A stretch of DNA of 43,060 nucleotides from Gluconacetobacter entanii (lineage in GTDB: Bacteria > Pseudomonadota > Alphaproteobacteria > Acetobacterales > Acetobacteraceae). Location of the stretch: positions 1 through 43,060 of the forward strand of contig NZ_NKUF01000026.1 of NCBI RefSeq assembly GCF_003206495.1, read 5' to 3'. Below, in pieces: positions 24,106-32,461 of the stretch (position 1 is the stretch's first letter; the number at the start of each line of letters is the position of its first letter). Below the pieces are notes generated by a model, which was given only the letters and a program-made list of their open reading frames with translations, made no database searches and had not been told where the DNA came from. Made by a program: the position numbers and the translations under genes.

Positions 24106-25377
24106 ATGAACGCGCCCCTCCCCTGCCTGAGCATAGAGCCCGTGACCGCCCCGCTGCAGGGGCGCGTGGTCCTGCCGGGGTCGAAATCCGTGACCAACCG
24201 CGTCCTGCTGCTGGCGGGACTGGCGCGCGGCACGTCGCACCTGACGGGCGCACTGAAAAGCGACGACACCCTGTACATGGCGCAGGCCCTGCGGCAGATG
24301 GGCGTGGAGGTGGAACAGCCCGATGCGACCAGCTTTGTCGTGCGCTCCACCGGCATGCTGCGCGCGCCGGACGCCCAGCTGTTCCTGGGCAATGCGGGCA
24401 CGGCGGTGCGGTTCCTGACGGCGGCAAGCGCACTGGTGCGCGGCACGGTGGTCGTGGGGGGTGACGCCAACATGGCGCGCCGCCCCATCGCCCCGCTGGT
24501 CACCGCGCTGCGCCAGCTTGGCATCGACGCCAGCGCGCCAAGCGGGTGCCCGCCCGTCACCATCCATGGCACCGGCGGGCTGTCGGGCGGGGCGGTGGAA
24601 ATCGACGCCAGCCTGTCGAGCCAGTACGTCTCCGCCCTGCTGATGATGGCGGCATGCAGCAGCAAACCCGTGCGCATCAGCCTGTCCGGGCCGCATATCG
24701 GGGCGCAGGGCTATATCGGGCTGACCATCGCGGCGATGCGCGCCTTTGGCGCCAGCGTCACGGCCGGGGATGACGCATCGTGGACCGTCGCACCGGGCGG
24801 CTATACCGCGACCGACTTCCGCATCGAACCCGATGCCTCCGCCGCGACGTACTTGTGGGCGGCCGAGGCGCTGTCGGGCGGCGCGATCGACATCGGCTTT
24901 CCCATCGACGATTTCACGCAGCCCGATGCCGCCGCGTGGCGCGTGATCCAGTCCTTCCCCCATATGCCCGCCGTGATCGACGGGTCGCAGATGCAGGACG
25001 CGATCCCGACGCTGGCGGTCATGGCGATGTTCAACGCAACGCCGGTGCGCTTTGTCGGGATCGAGAACCTGCGCGTCAAGGAATGTGACCGCACGCATGC
25101 GCTCGCAACACAGATGCAGCGCATCAATCCCGCCTACGCACGCGAAGAGGGCGACGACCTGCTGGTCTTCCCCAGCCCCGACCCCGCGCAGACCGCCAAA
25201 GAGGTGCGGATCGAGACCTATGACGACCACCGCATCGCCATGTCCTTTGCCCTTGCGGCGCTGAAGATCCCGGGGATTTCGATCCTCAATCCCGGCTGCG
25301 TGGGCAAGACGTTCCCGGCCTACTGGGACACGCTGCGGGCGCTGGGCGTGAAGATCGCGCCCTGCGGGTCAAATTAA
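24106..25377 (+). CDS. aroA: 3-phosphoshikimate 1-carboxyvinyltransferase (EPSP synthase)
   Basis: 423 residues, sixth step of the shikimate pathway, joining PEP and shikimate-3-phosphate. Motifs: LPGSKSVTNRVLLLAGLARGTS, SDDTLYMAQAL, LFLGNAGTAVRFLTAAS, RPIAPLVTAL, SSQYVSALLM, RVKECDRTHALATQM, TYDDHRIAMSF and GCVGKTFPAYWDTL. The GNAGTAxRFLT form and the C-terminal GKTxPxxWD resemble the EPSPS part of fungal AROM proteins more than the GNAATGCRL type (class II) common in alphaproteobacteria. The frame is open to an ATG at 24070. The start at 24106 gives an N-terminus like E. coli AroA. It is convergent with the SulP gene. Confidence 0.9.
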   Translation: MNAPLPCLSIEPVTAPLQGRVVLPGSKSVTNRVLLLAGLARGTSHLTGALKSDDTLYMAQALRQMGVEVEQPDATSFVVRSTGMLRAPDAQLFLGNAGTAVRFLTAASALVRGTVVVGGDANMARRPIAPLVTALRQLGIDASAPSGCPPVTIHGTGGLSGGAVEIDASLSSQYVSALLMMAACSSKPVRISLSGPHIGAQGYIGLTIAAMRAFGASVTAGDDASWTVAPGGYTATDFRIEPDASAATYLWAAEALSGGAIDIGFPIDDFTQPDAAAWRVIQSFPHMPAVIDGSQMQDAIPTLAVMAMFNATPVRFVGIENLRVKECDRTHALATQMQRINPAYAREEGDDLLVFPSPDPAQTAKEVRIETYDDHRIAMSFALAALKIPGISILNPGCVGKTFPAYWDTLRALGVKIAPCGSN

Positions 25378-25378
25378 G

Positions 25379-25562
25379 GCTCAGGGCGCTGCCCTGAAAC
25401 CCGGCAAAGGGCATTGCCCTTTGCAAACCATGACTTTTAACGAATCAGGGTGCAGGGATCGCGATCCCTGCCGGGTCCGGGCAGAGCCCGGGTGGGGCAA
25501 ACGCCGACTTCCTCAGGGGCGTTGCCCCCGAACCCCCACCAAAGATCGCAGACCTTTGGAAA
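25379..25562. repeat. Palindromic interspersed element, copy B
   Basis: An inverted relative of copy A with the same 20-bp palindrome (25452-25471), an AACGAATCAGGGTGCAGGGA arm that is the reverse complement of the arm in copy A, and an AAAGGGCATTGCCCTTT hairpin near 25406-25422. It lies between the convergent aroA and SulP genes and fills the whole gap. Confidence 0.8.
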
Positions 25563-25565
25563 CCG

Positions 25566-27248
25566 TTACTTTTCCTGTCCGATGATTGCCTCTGCCGCCG
25601 CCACGGCGGTATGGAGCTGCGCGTGGATGTTGGCGGGTTCCACCACGGGGGTGATTCGGTGGCGGTCCATGTCGGCACGCAGGTAGGGGCTGACCCGGCC
25701 AAAGATCACGGTAACGCCCCGCGCGCGCAGGGCGGTGAACAGGTCGCGCAGGTCGCTGGCGGCGGAAAAGTCGATATCCGTAATGGCGCTGGCATCCACC
25801 ACAAGGCAGGACAGGGGCCTTGACGCCCCCTCCACCATCACGCGCACATCAGCAACGAACCGGGCGGAGTTGGCATAGAACAGGTCCGCGCAGAACCGGT
25901 AGACCACCAGTCCCGGCGACGTCCACACCCCGGCGGCGACACCGCGCGGTTCCAGCAGGCCGGAATGCGGGTCATGGCACAGGATCATGGTGTGGGGTTC
26001 GTAACTGTGGCGCACATGGCGAAACAGCGACAGTGCGATGGCAAGGAAGATCCCCTGTTCCACCCCGATGCCGACCACCGCCGCCGCCGTCACCAGCGCC
26101 AGCCCGCATTCGCCGGGGCTTTCACGCTGGATGGCACGGATCGCGCGCAGGTCAACCATCCCCACCGCCACCGTAAAGACGATGGAGGCCAGGACACAGC
26201 GCGGCAGGTACCGCAATGGCCCCGTCAGGAACACCAGCACCACCGCCGTCACGGCGGCGAAGGTCAGTTGCGCAAGCTGCGTGCGCGCACCGGCCCGCGC
26301 GGCCATCGCGGTCTGGGTCGGGCTGCCATTGACGGTGAATGTCCCGCTCAGCCCCGCCACGGCATTGGCCGCGCACAGGCCAAGGATGTCCGCATTGTCA
26401 TCCACCGGGTCATGAAACCGCAGGGCGAACGCACGCGATGTCGCCGCACTCTGCGCAATGATGACGAACACGCAGGATGTGGCGACCGGCAGCAGCGCGA
26501 GCATGTCGTTCCATGACACATCGGGGACATGCAGGCGGGGCAGGCCGCTTTCGATCGGGCCGAGCGTCTCTATCCCATGGCCCGACAGGCCGAACACCAT
26601 GCTGGCGATGATCGACCCCACCACCGTCACCAGCGCCAGCGGCGCGCGCGGCGCCAGCCTGTCGCCCACCATGATCAGCCCCACGACAAAGGCCGACAGC
26701 ACCATGGTCGGCCCGCTGGCCCGTGGCAGGTGCGCCACCGTCTGGAACAGTTGCAGAAGCGGATTGTGCGCGGTGGTCACGATGCCCAGCATGTCGCGCA
26801 TCATCGCCAGCGCGACCTGGATCCCCACCCCCGCCATGAACCCCACCAGCACGGTACGCGACAGGAAATCGGCCAGGAACCCAAGGCGGAACAGGCGCGC
26901 AACCAGCAGGAATCCCGCGCTGAGCAGGGCAACCATGCTGACCAGCGCCATGTAATGCGGACTGCCCGGCGGGGCCATGCGGCCCAGCGCGCTGGAAAAG
27001 ATGGCGGCGGTGGCGGAATCGGCCGCCACCACCAGATGACGCGACGCGCCGAAACACGCAAACGCCACCAGCGGCAGCAGCACCGTATACAGCCCCGTCA
27101 CCGCAGGCATGGCGGCAATGCGGGTGTAGCCCAGAACCTGCGGGATGTTCATCGACGCCAGCGATATCCCCGCGATAACGTCACGCAGGCGCGCACGCCA
27201 TCCCCCCGGCGCGCGCGGGCCCTGTGCGGCACCTGTTTTCATGACCAT
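25566..27248 (-). CDS. SulP-family anion transporter with STAS domain
   Basis: 560 residues. The membrane domain (about 20-410) begins with the SulP-like RDVIAGISLASMNIPQVLGYTRIAAMP and includes FTVNGSPTQTAMAARAGART in the conserved substrate region. A C-terminal STAS domain (about 435-555) contains CLVVDASAITDIDFSAASDLRDL. Family members move sulphate, bicarbonate or dicarboxylates, and the substrate is unknown here. Asp rather than Ser/Thr at typical STAS phosphorylation sites was not resolved. The start is either the ATG at 27248 or 27242. No partner carbonic anhydrase or cysteine-pathway gene is adjacent. Confidence 0.88.
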   Translation of the reverse strand: MVMKTGAAQGPRAPGGWRARLRDVIAGISLASMNIPQVLGYTRIAAMPAVTGLYTVLLPLVAFACFGASRHLVVAADSATAAIFSSALGRMAPPGSPHYMALVSMVALLSAGFLLVARLFRLGFLADFLSRTVLVGFMAGVGIQVALAMMRDMLGIVTTAHNPLLQLFQTVAHLPRASGPTMVLSAFVVGLIMVGDRLAPRAPLALVTVVGSIIASMVFGLSGHGIETLGPIESGLPRLHVPDVSWNDMLALLPVATSCVFVIIAQSAATSRAFALRFHDPVDDNADILGLCAANAVAGLSGTFTVNGSPTQTAMAARAGARTQLAQLTFAAVTAVVLVFLTGPLRYLPRCVLASIVFTVAVGMVDLRAIRAIQRESPGECGLALVTAAAVVGIGVEQGIFLAIALSLFRHVRHSYEPHTMILCHDPHSGLLEPRGVAAGVWTSPGLVVYRFCADLFYANSARFVADVRVMVEGASRPLSCLVVDASAITDIDFSAASDLRDLFTALRARGVTVIFGRVSPYLRADMDRHRITPVVEPANIHAQLHTAVAAAEAIIGQEK

Positions 27249-27822
27249 GATACCAAAATCGCCCGTAATCCTGCCACCCGGACCACAAAGCCGGGCCGCG
27301 CCACGTCACCGTGGCAAAGACCGTCGATCATATCGTAAAATGCACGCAGCACGCCACAGCACGCACGGATCGCGCGCGCACGGGCACGTGACAGGCGGTA
27401 ATGCATCGCGCATGCCCGCCATGACGGGCAAACATACATATTCGCCACAAAAATATCAGGTATTCACTTTTGAAGTATCCAGTATCCGACGGACAACATG
27501 AAAGTTTTGCGCGGTTTCCGAAATAATACTTCATGTTATTTCGTTTACTTAAAAATCATCAATCATAATGGATTATTATTCATGATTTTTTCAAATACTG
27601 TTTTGTATTTTATATTTGTCATGTGATCGTGAACCGCCGTCCAAGGCTATATCTTTTTACAAACCCGGTATGCGCTGCACGTATATTGCGTCGATTAAGC
27701 CATGGCGTTGATATATAACATATAGATATATTCAATCTGGACCGCATCGGTCCGCTGTCTATCCTGCCCGACAACAGGATTATCACAAAAAACGTTCCCC
27801 CATCATTGCCATAGATTTTGTT
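27249..27822. other. AT-rich intergenic region upstream of radical SAM gene
   Basis: About 570 bp without a supported gene. The right two thirds (about 27430-27822) are markedly AT-rich. AAAAATCAT (27551-27559) and ATGATTTTT (27582-27590) form an inverted repeat around a 22-nt AT-rich loop. It must contain the promoters of the divergent SulP and radical SAM genes. No cobalamin riboswitch box was recognised. Confidence 0.5.
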
Positions 27823-29163
27823 ATGTCCCTCAGCCATCCGAAACTGCTCATCATCCAGCCCTCGCATTACCGATCCAAAACGGACCGGACGATTTTCAAG
27901 ACCCGACGACGCCAGATGGTTCCCCTCGCCCTGCCTTACCTTGCGGCGCTGACGCCACGGGAATGGTCGGTCACGCTGCTTGATGAACAACTCGAAGACA
28001 TCAATTTCGACGCGCCCGTCGATGTGGTGGCGCTGACGGCGTGGACGCTGCATTCGCCGCGCGCCTATGACATCGCCACCGAATTCCGCCGCCGTGGCGT
28101 GACCGTCATCATGGGCGGGCCGCATGTCTTCTTCTATGCCGACGAAGCCGCGGAATATTGCGATGCCGTCGGCGTGGGCGAGGCGGAGCCGATCTGGACC
28201 ACGATGCTGGAGGATGCGGCGGCGGGACGGCTGAAGAAGATCTACCGTGCGACGCCGCTCAAGGAACTCGATAACCTGCCGCCGCCACGCTATGACCTGC
28301 TGGACCTGAAGAAATTCGGCCCGTTCCGTACCTTTGCGGTACAGTCGTCACGCGGGTGCCCGTTCGTGTGCGATTTCTGTTCCGAACGGTTCTACCTTGG
28401 CGGGCGCTACCGCTGGCGTCCGGTCAACCAGATGGTCGATGAAATCCGGCGCATCAAGAACAAGGGATCGCATTTCTTCTTTGGCGAAAGCAATTTCGGC
28501 GGCAAGAAAAGCCGGGCCATGGAACTGATGGAAGGGCTGGTCCCGCTGAAGATCCGCTGGTCCACGCTGTGGTCGTCCAACCTGTGCCTTGATACCGATT
28601 TCCTCGACCTTGCGCAGAAAAGTGGCGTCATGCACGTCAATATCGGCATCGAAAGCATCGATGCCGAGACGCTGGCCGACATGAAGAAGGGCTGGAACAA
28701 GACCACCCGCTATGGCGAGATGTTCGAGAACATGCGCCGCCGTGACATCAGCTACTCCCTCAACTTCATCTTCGGTTATGATGACGAGGACCCCGATGTC
28801 TATGACAATACCCTGCGTTTCCTGGAGGAACACAAGGTTCCGGCGGCCTATTTCAACATCCTGACCCCGACCAAGGGCACCGCCCTGTTTGACAAGATGC
28901 TCAAGGCCGGGCGCATCATCGACCCCGAGGATATCGACCGCTGGCCGGGGCAGGTCTGCCATATCTGGCCGCGCGACTGCACGCCGGGACAGATGGAGCA
29001 GCGCATCCAGCGGATGTACAAATCCTTCTATGGCATGCATTCGATCTTCCACCGGCTGCCGTTCCCCAAGTCGCGGTCCGACATGGCATCGTGGATCCTG
29101 AACATGTCCGAACGCCGGATGGCATTTTCGTCCACCGGGAACAACGATTTCGATATCTATTGA
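27823..29163 (+). CDS. Cobalamin-binding-domain radical SAM enzyme of unknown substrate
   Basis: 446 residues. The N-terminal B12-binding-like Rossmann domain (about 5-140) includes LPYLAALTPREWSVTLLDEQ and VIMGGPHVFFYADEA. The radical SAM domain has the cluster motif CPFVCDFC (Cys179, Cys183, Cys186), followed by FFFGESNFGG and NIGIESIDAETLADMKKG. The C-terminal region ends in a hydrophilic tail. Relatives act on lipids, hopanoids, bacteriochlorophyll or natural products. It is not a clear HpnP or HpnJ by eye, so I assign no substrate. There is no obvious ribosome binding site at the ATG. The gene stands alone, with an AT-rich upstream region and a strong terminator. Confidence 0.85.
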   Translation: MSLSHPKLLIIQPSHYRSKTDRTIFKTRRRQMVPLALPYLAALTPREWSVTLLDEQLEDINFDAPVDVVALTAWTLHSPRAYDIATEFRRRGVTVIMGGPHVFFYADEAAEYCDAVGVGEAEPIWTTMLEDAAAGRLKKIYRATPLKELDNLPPPRYDLLDLKKFGPFRTFAVQSSRGCPFVCDFCSERFYLGGRYRWRPVNQMVDEIRRIKNKGSHFFFGESNFGGKKSRAMELMEGLVPLKIRWSTLWSSNLCLDTDFLDLAQKSGVMHVNIGIESIDAETLADMKKGWNKTTRYGEMFENMRRRDISYSLNFIFGYDDEDPDVYDNTLRFLEEHKVPAAYFNILTPTKGTALFDKMLKAGRIIDPEDIDRWPGQVCHIWPRDCTPGQMEQRIQRMYKSFYGMHSIFHRLPFPKSRSDMASWILNMSERRMAFSSTGNNDFDIY

Positions 29164-29199
29164 TGATACGCCGCCCGTATCGGAAATAGTCCTTCCGGA

Positions 29200-29233
29200 C
29201 GCCGCCCTTCCTCAAAAGGGCGGCGTTTTTTTT
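29200..29233 (+). terminator. Strong intrinsic terminator after radical SAM gene (half repeat, copy 5)
   Basis: CGCCGCCCTT (29200-29209) pairs perfectly with AAGGGCGGCG (29216-29225), followed by eight T residues. The sequence is the GCCGCC half of the bipartite repeat. It lies 37 bp after the stop codon. Confidence 0.92.
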
Positions 29234-29452
29234 GGGGCTTTCCACAAGACCCCCTGCCCCCGGCCTGCCGCTGCGATAACGGCCCATCCGGGGCAGGACC
29301 GTGATGCATGGCGCCCCATGCGCCACCGCGGGAGCGGACAGCCGCCTCTTTCACGCTTTCGTGCAATTACGTTGCAGGGTCGCATGCCCCCCTGTCACGC
29401 GATATGGTGTGGCCGATCCTTCATCATCCCATCCTGGCACAAAGGGCATTTC

Positions 29453-30508
29453 ATGTTTTCATGCACCGGATATGCGGCGAGCGCCGCAGATGCACGCCTT
29501 GGCCCCATCACGTTCGACCGGCGCGACCCCGGCCCCGATGACGTAAAGATCGACATCCTGTATTGCGGCGTCTGTCATTCCGACCTGCACCAGGCGCGCG
29601 ACGAATGGCACAACACCATCTTCCCCTGCGTCCCCGGGCACGAAATCGTGGGACGTGTGGCGCAGGTGGGTGCATCGGTCACGCGTTTTCACACCGGCGA
29701 CCTTGTGGGCGTTGGCTGCATGGTCGATTCCTGCCGTGAATGCAAAAGCTGCCGTGACGGGTTCGAACAGTATTGCGAACAGGGCTTCGTCCCCACCTAT
29801 AACGGAGAGGACCGGCAGGGCCGCGGCATCACCTTTGGCGGGTATTCGCGCGCCATCGTCGTGGACCAGTCTTTCGTGCTGAAGGTCCCCGAAAAGCTTG
29901 ACCCCGCCGCCGTTGCCCCGCTGCTGTGCGCAGGGATCACCACCTATTCCCCGCTGCGCCACTGGAAGGTGGGGCCGGGACAGCGGGTTGGCATCGTCGG
30001 ACTTGGCGGGCTTGGCCATATGGGTGTGAAATTCGCCCGTGCCTTTGGCGCGGAAGTGGTTTTGTTCACCACATCCGCCAGCAAGGTCGCCGATGGCCTG
30101 CGCCTTGGCGCGCATGAGGTCGTGCTGTCGAAGGACGCCGACGCCATGGCGCGCGAGCATGGGCGTTTCGACTTCATCCTTGATGCGGTTGCCGCCAACC
30201 ATGACATCAACGCCTATCTGGAACTGCTCAAGCGTGACGGGACGCTGGTGCAGGTCGGCGCACCGGAAACGCCGCTGCCGGTTTCGGTGTTCAGCCTGCT
30301 GATGAAGCGCCGCAGTTTCAGCGGGTCGCTGATTGGTGGCATCCCCGAAACGCAGGAAATGCTGGATTTCTGTGGGGAGCACGACATCACCGCCGATATC
30401 GAGATGATCCGCATGGACCAGATCGAGGACGCCTATGCCCGCATGCTGAAATCCGATGTGAAATACCGCTTTGTCATCGATATGGCGACCATGCCGGCCA
30501 CCGCCTGA
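29453..30508 (+). CDS. Zinc-dependent NAD(P)-linked alcohol dehydrogenase (CAD/YahK type)
   Basis: 351 residues, similar in length to E. coli YahK (349). Catalytic zinc ligands are Cys41 (GVCHSD) and His63 (PGHE), with a later Cys near 158. Structural zinc cysteines are 94, 97, 100 and 108. The cofactor fold begins GLGGLGHMGVKFAR, and the family prefers NADPH and aldehydes. It probably reduces aldehydes in the cytoplasm. The ATG at 29453 has AAGGG 8 bp upstream, while the frame is open to 29318 without family resemblance. A hairpin repeat ends the gene. The neighbouring semialdehyde dehydrogenase suggests a shared aldehyde role, which is inference. Confidence 0.9.
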   Translation: MFSCTGYAASAADARLGPITFDRRDPGPDDVKIDILYCGVCHSDLHQARDEWHNTIFPCVPGHEIVGRVAQVGASVTRFHTGDLVGVGCMVDSCRECKSCRDGFEQYCEQGFVPTYNGEDRQGRGITFGGYSRAIVVDQSFVLKVPEKLDPAAVAPLLCAGITTYSPLRHWKVGPGQRVGIVGLGGLGHMGVKFARAFGAEVVLFTTSASKVADGLRLGAHEVVLSKDADAMAREHGRFDFILDAVAANHDINAYLELLKRDGTLVQVGAPETPLPVSVFSLLMKRRSFSGSLIGGIPETQEMLDFCGEHDITADIEMIRMDQIEDAYARMLKSDVKYRFVIDMATMPATA

Positions 30509-30525
30509 GATCATCCGGAAACCAC

Positions 30526-30606
30526 AAAAAGTTTTTGGGTGCCGCCTTTTTTCAAAAAGGCGGCGTTTCTTGAAGCTTTTTGAAAAAAGGCGGCACCCAA
30601 AAACTT
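30526..30606. repeat. Bipartite hairpin repeat, copy 6 (with perfect 25-bp inverted ends)
   Basis: The two ends (30529-30553 and 30582-30606) are exact reverse complements over 25 bp. The normal GCTTCACC right end is replaced by GGCGGCACCC. An extra AAAAAGGCGGC in the middle can pair with either end, giving alternative hairpins. It lies 18 bp after the alcohol dehydrogenase stop. Confidence 0.9.
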
Positions 30607-30717
30607 CTTTTACTTTTTCCTTTTTCATAAGCAATCACCACGCCCCGATAAAAAAACCGCTTCCTGCCGAACCTTTGGTCGCCCCGCATGTTGGATAGGG
30701 GCACGCCAATTCCGGAA

Positions 30718-30770
30718 CGAGCGTCGCGCGACCATCCTGGTCGCGTCGATGTCACGTAGATGGACGCTCG
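30718..30770 (+). promoter_or_regulatory. Structured 5' leader of the semialdehyde dehydrogenase gene
   Basis: An 8-bp outer stem, CGAGCGTC (30718-30725) with GACGCTCG (30763-30770), encloses a 7-bp hairpin, CGCGACC (30727-30733) with GGTCGCG (30739-30745), loop ATCCT. It ends 24 bp before the start codon, just ahead of GGGAG. I do not recognise a known riboswitch class. It could regulate translation or transcription of the downstream gene. Confidence 0.5.
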
Positions 30771-30794
30771 CTCCCCTCTGCACGGGAGTCCTCC

Positions 30795-32186
30795 ATGGCT
30801 TACAAGACCGTAAACACCTATACCAACGAACTGGTCGCGACCTTTCCCGACCTGCGCGCCGACGAACTGCAACAGGCGGTCGCACAGGCGCAGGCCACCT
30901 ATACCAGATGGGCGCGCACCGATTTTTCCGAACGACGCGCCATCGTGAAAAAGGCGGCACGGCTGCTGCGTGAAAACAGCGACCATTATGCCAGGCTCCT
31001 GACGCTGGAGATGGGCAAGCTTCTGCGCGAAAGCCAGCAGGAGGTCACGCTGTCGGCCGATATCCTCGATTACTACGCCGACAAGGCGGAGGAATTCCTC
31101 GCCCCGCAGCCTGTCCCGGATGAAGCGGGACGGGGTGATCGCGCCATGGTCATCAGCCAGCCAATGGGCATCATCCTTGCGATCGAGCCATGGAACTTCC
31201 CCTATTACCAGCTTGCGCGCGTGGTCGGGCCACAGTTCATGGCGGGCAACGTGGTGATGGTCAAGCATGCCTCCAACGTGCCGCAGTCGGCCGCCGCCTT
31301 CGCACAGCTTTTTGACGATGCGGGCGCGCCACAGGGGCTGTACACCAACCTGTATGCCACCCACGCGCAGCTTGAGACCCTGATTGACGACCCGCGCATC
31401 ATTGGTGTCGCCCTGACCGGCAGCGAGGGCGCGGGCGCGCGCATCGCCGCGCGGGCGGGGCAGAACCTGAAGAAGACGACGATGGAACTTGGCGGAAGTG
31501 ACGCCTTCATCGTGCTGTCGGATGCGGACATGGAACAGGCCGTCAAATGGGCCGTATGGGGCCGGATGAACAATGGCGGACAGTGTTGCGTGGCGTCCAA
31601 GCGCATCATCGTCATGGATGATATCGCCGATGAATTCCTCCGCCGCTTTACCGAGGCACTGGGGCGGCTGGAACCGGGCGACCCGATGGACGAGGCCACG
31701 GGCCTGCCGCCCATGTCGTCACAGGCTGCCGCGGACCAGTTGAACGAACAGGTCCGCATCGCGGTGAAACATGGCGCAAAGGCGATCCGTGTGGGACCGA
31801 CCCCGCCCCAGCGCGGCGCATTCGTGCAGACCACGATCCTGACGGACATCACACCGGACAACCACGTCTTCCACCAGGAACTGTTCGGTCCCGTCGCCAT
31901 GTTCTTTCGCGTGCGCGACGAGGATGAGGCGATCCGGATCGCCAATGACAGTTCGTTCGGCCTGGGGGGATCGGTCTTCACCCGCGATACCGACCATGGG
32001 ACGGAGATCGCGCGGCAGATCGAAACCGGCATGGTGTTCGTCAACCACCCGACCTGGACCCGCGCCGACCTGCCGTTCGGGGGGATCAAGCGGTCGGGAT
32101 ATGGGCGCGAGCTTTCGTCGCTGGGGATCCAGGAATTCGTCAACAAGAAACTGATCGACGTCGTGCCGATCGACGCTGCCGCCTGA
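30795..32186 (+). CDS. NAD(P)-dependent succinate-semialdehyde dehydrogenase (Sad/YneI-like)
   Basis: 463 residues, the short form typical of Sad/YneI (about 460). Motifs: AIEPWNFPYYQLARVVGPQF, ELGGSDAFIVL (general-base Glu231), the catalytic region GGQCCVASKR (Cys265) and the HQELFGPVAMFFRV segment. It oxidises succinate semialdehyde to succinate. Related aldehydes are possible. GGGAG 6 bp before the ATG supports the start. The structured leader lies directly upstream. Succinate semialdehyde is one of the two products of the HpaI aldolase encoded at 38.5 kb, so the enzyme could finish that pathway. Confidence 0.88.
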   Translation: MAYKTVNTYTNELVATFPDLRADELQQAVAQAQATYTRWARTDFSERRAIVKKAARLLRENSDHYARLLTLEMGKLLRESQQEVTLSADILDYYADKAEEFLAPQPVPDEAGRGDRAMVISQPMGIILAIEPWNFPYYQLARVVGPQFMAGNVVMVKHASNVPQSAAAFAQLFDDAGAPQGLYTNLYATHAQLETLIDDPRIIGVALTGSEGAGARIAARAGQNLKKTTMELGGSDAFIVLSDADMEQAVKWAVWGRMNNGGQCCVASKRIIVMDDIADEFLRRFTEALGRLEPGDPMDEATGLPPMSSQAAADQLNEQVRIAVKHGAKAIRVGPTPPQRGAFVQTTILTDITPDNHVFHQELFGPVAMFFRVRDEDEAIRIANDSSFGLGGSVFTRDTDHGTEIARQIETGMVFVNHPTWTRADLPFGGIKRSGYGRELSSLGIQEFVNKKLIDVVPIDAAA

Positions 32187-32294
32187 CCTTCACTGGATGC
32201 GGGGACCACGGGCCTGCGGGACAGCATGTTCCGCAGGCCCGGTCGTACCTTCATGTCCCTTTTTGAAAAAAGAACCAGAAAACTTCTTATTATC

Positions 32295-32373
32295 AAAAGT
32301 TTTTGGTGAAGCTTTTTCCAAAAAGCTTCAAAGAACATCGCCCCCTTGAAAATACGGCACCCAATCCCTCCGC
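32295..32373 (-). repeat. Bipartite hairpin repeat, copy 7 (right half decayed)
   Basis: AAAAGTTTTTGGTGAAGC end and the GAAGCTTTTT/AAAAAGCTTC hairpin are intact. The GCCGCC half is degraded. It lies 109 bp after the semialdehyde dehydrogenase stop and upstream of msrP, with a second damaged AAAAAGAACCAGAAAACTT fragment just before it. Confidence 0.8.
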
Positions 32374-32461
32374 CATCCCCTGCAAACGCGACCTCTCACC
32401 TTGCCTCCGGCATGGGCAACACCCAATATGGCTGCTGTCCCCCTTTGGGAAAGAGGCATCC

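Noticed and set aside
23410-25230. Minus-strand frame of about 600 residues across the FUSC and aroA genes
   Set aside because: It spans two real genes and the gap between them and has low-complexity composition.
27249-27822. A cobalamin riboswitch upstream of the B12-type radical SAM gene
   Set aside because: No B12-box-like sequence was recognised. The gap is AT-rich and does not show the expected GC-rich core.
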